From: Niabella sp.
GTDB taxonomy: Bacteria; Bacteroidota; Bacteroidia; Chitinophagales; Chitinophagaceae
NCBI RefSeq assembly: GCF_030150205.1
Contig: NZ_JASLGT010000001.1
Coordinates: forward strand, 62,001 to 126,000
Direction of reading: 5' to 3'
DNA: 64,000 nucleotides
The position numbers and the translations under genes were made by a program. The notes beneath the pieces were generated by a model. The model had not been told where the DNA came from and did no database searches. It worked only from the letters and a program-made list of their open reading frames with translations. Shown one piece after another: positions 63,175 through 64,000 of this stretch. How positions within the stretch are numbered: the first letter of the stretch is position 1; every line of letters starts with the position of its first letter.

Positions 63175-64000
63175 ATGAGCGCACAAATCAGGAAGCATAG
63201 TATTATTTCCTCCATAGTCATCTATATTGGATTTGCTATAGGAGCCTTAAATACCTATTTATTTGGCAAAGAAGGATATTTTACGGAAGAGCAATATGGA
63301 TTAACCCAGTTGTTCGTAACCACTTCCCAGCTGATCGTAGCCTTTGCATCGTTGGGTATGCCCTCCTACATTTATAAATTTTATCATTACTACAATGACA
63401 ACCTGGAGCCCCGGAAAAATGACATGATCGCCTGGGCGCTGTTAACCGGGCTCGTTTGCTTTGGCCTTGTTTTTTCATTGGGGATCGTTTTTGAAAACCT
63501 TTTTGCAAGGAAATTCAGCAACGGATCGGCCCTGGCCGTTTATTACTATTACTGGATGTACCCGATGTCCTTTGGCTTAACCATATTCGGGATCCTGGAA
63601 GCATACGGGTGGAGTATAAAGAAATCCATTCTTACCAACTTTTTAAAAGAAGTACAGTGGCGTATACTGGTTACCATCCTGATCATTTTGTTTATCCTTA
63701 AAATCATTCCGGACTTCGACTGGTTTATCAAACTTTATTCTTTTGCATACCCCGTTATTGCGTTAACGCTGTTGCTGTACCTGGTGTTTACAAAAAAAAT
63801 ACACCTTACCTTCCGGGTAAGTAAGGTAACCCGCCGCTTTTTCGGCCAGATCATCCGCTTTATATCCTTCGTTTACTCCGGACTGCTGGTATTTACCATT
63901 TCCCAACAGTTCGATTCGCTGGTACTGGCCTCGGTAACCGAAACCGGCTTAAAGAACCTGGGAATATTTACACTGGCCCAGTTCTTAACCAGCCTGATAC
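63175..64000 (+). CDS. Oligosaccharide flippase-like protein (3' truncated by window)
   Basis: 275 residues visible and open to the end of the window. It starts 9 bases after the M1 peptidase stop. The N-terminus reads RKHSIISSIVIYIGFAIGA and is followed by EEQYGLTQLFVTTSQLIVAF, then repeated hydrophobic segments of a MATE/Wzx-type transporter, as in Bacteroidota polysaccharide biosynthesis flippases. It moves lipid-linked sugars across the inner membrane. The rest of the gene and any O-antigen or capsule cluster lie outside the window. Confidence 0.85.
   Translation, partial: MSAQIRKHSIISSIVIYIGFAIGALNTYLFGKEGYFTEEQYGLTQLFVTTSQLIVAFASLGMPSYIYKFYHYYNDNLEPRKNDMIAWALLTGLVCFGLVFSLGIVFENLFARKFSNGSALAVYYYYWMYPMSFGLTIFGILEAYGWSIKKSILTNFLKEVQWRILVTILIILFILKIIPDFDWFIKLYSFAYPVIALTLLLYLVFTKKIHLTFRVSKVTRRFFGQIIRFISFVYSGLLVFTISQQFDSLVLASVTETGLKNLGIFTLAQFLTSLI

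Overview
The window is chromosomal DNA of a Bacteroidota bacterium, most likely of the family Chitinophagaceae. The evidence is large TonB-dependent receptors with N-terminal carboxypeptidase-regulatory domains, lipoproteins with acidic residues after the lipobox Cys, a TPR/LuxR-type regulator, start sites without Shine-Dalgarno sequences, and many -7 boxes of the TAnnTTTG type, the best ones with a TTTG about 19-20 bases upstream. No phage, plasmid or intact insertion sequence was recognised. Most genes are ordinary core genes, but the intergenic DNA is rich in repeats.

Layout. 1-9 kb: the end of an Oar-like receptor, then a minus-strand unit of TonB receptor, beta-helix lipoprotein and propeller-like lipoprotein. 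9.2-9.6 kb: five tandem copies of a ~94-bp repeat. 9.7-17 kb: a TPR/LuxR-type regulator divergent from a cluster of small membrane proteins, an SPFH-SHOCT protein, two zinc-ribbon proteins and a probable DUF6620-type protein; this is the best candidate for a poorly described system. 17-22 kb: a second repeat block, a Tat-type phosphoesterase, and a fructan unit (sugar porter plus GH32) with a clear promoter and dyad, followed by a third repeat block in reverse orientation. 22.2-27.8 kb: a minus-strand catabolic cluster (binding domain, sialidase-like propeller, aldehyde dehydrogenase, sodium:solute symporter) ending in a 48-codon stump of a dihydrodipicolinate synthase-family gene that stops at the repeat block.

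28-42 kb: rny, paired outer-membrane barrels, a Bcr/CflA exporter, rplS, tatA, gatA (TTG start), an MltD-like transglycosylase, an M16 peptidase and a small ABC exporter. 42-50 kb: a lipocalin-like lipoprotein, an orphan response regulator, pabB, a very acidic protein, purA and a Rel/SpoT enzyme. 49.7-53.2 kb: a DUF6934-like gene with a 56-codon partner, tRNA-Leu(TAG), tig, and a Fic gene broken by a one-base frameshift behind a perfect palindrome. 53-64 kb: a phosphoesterase, two clpP genes and clpX, a 48-residue helical protein, a LacI regulator, a DUF1801/YdeI protein, a family 5 solute-binding lipoprotein, an M1 peptidase and the start of a polysaccharide flippase.

Functionally the window combines translation and proteostasis (rplS, gatA, tRNA-Leu, tig, clpP/clpP/clpX), RNA decay and stringent response (rny, rel/spoT), envelope work (receptors, transglycosylase, peptidases, tatA, flippase) and sugar use. 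All functions are assigned by reading motifs; no database search was possible.
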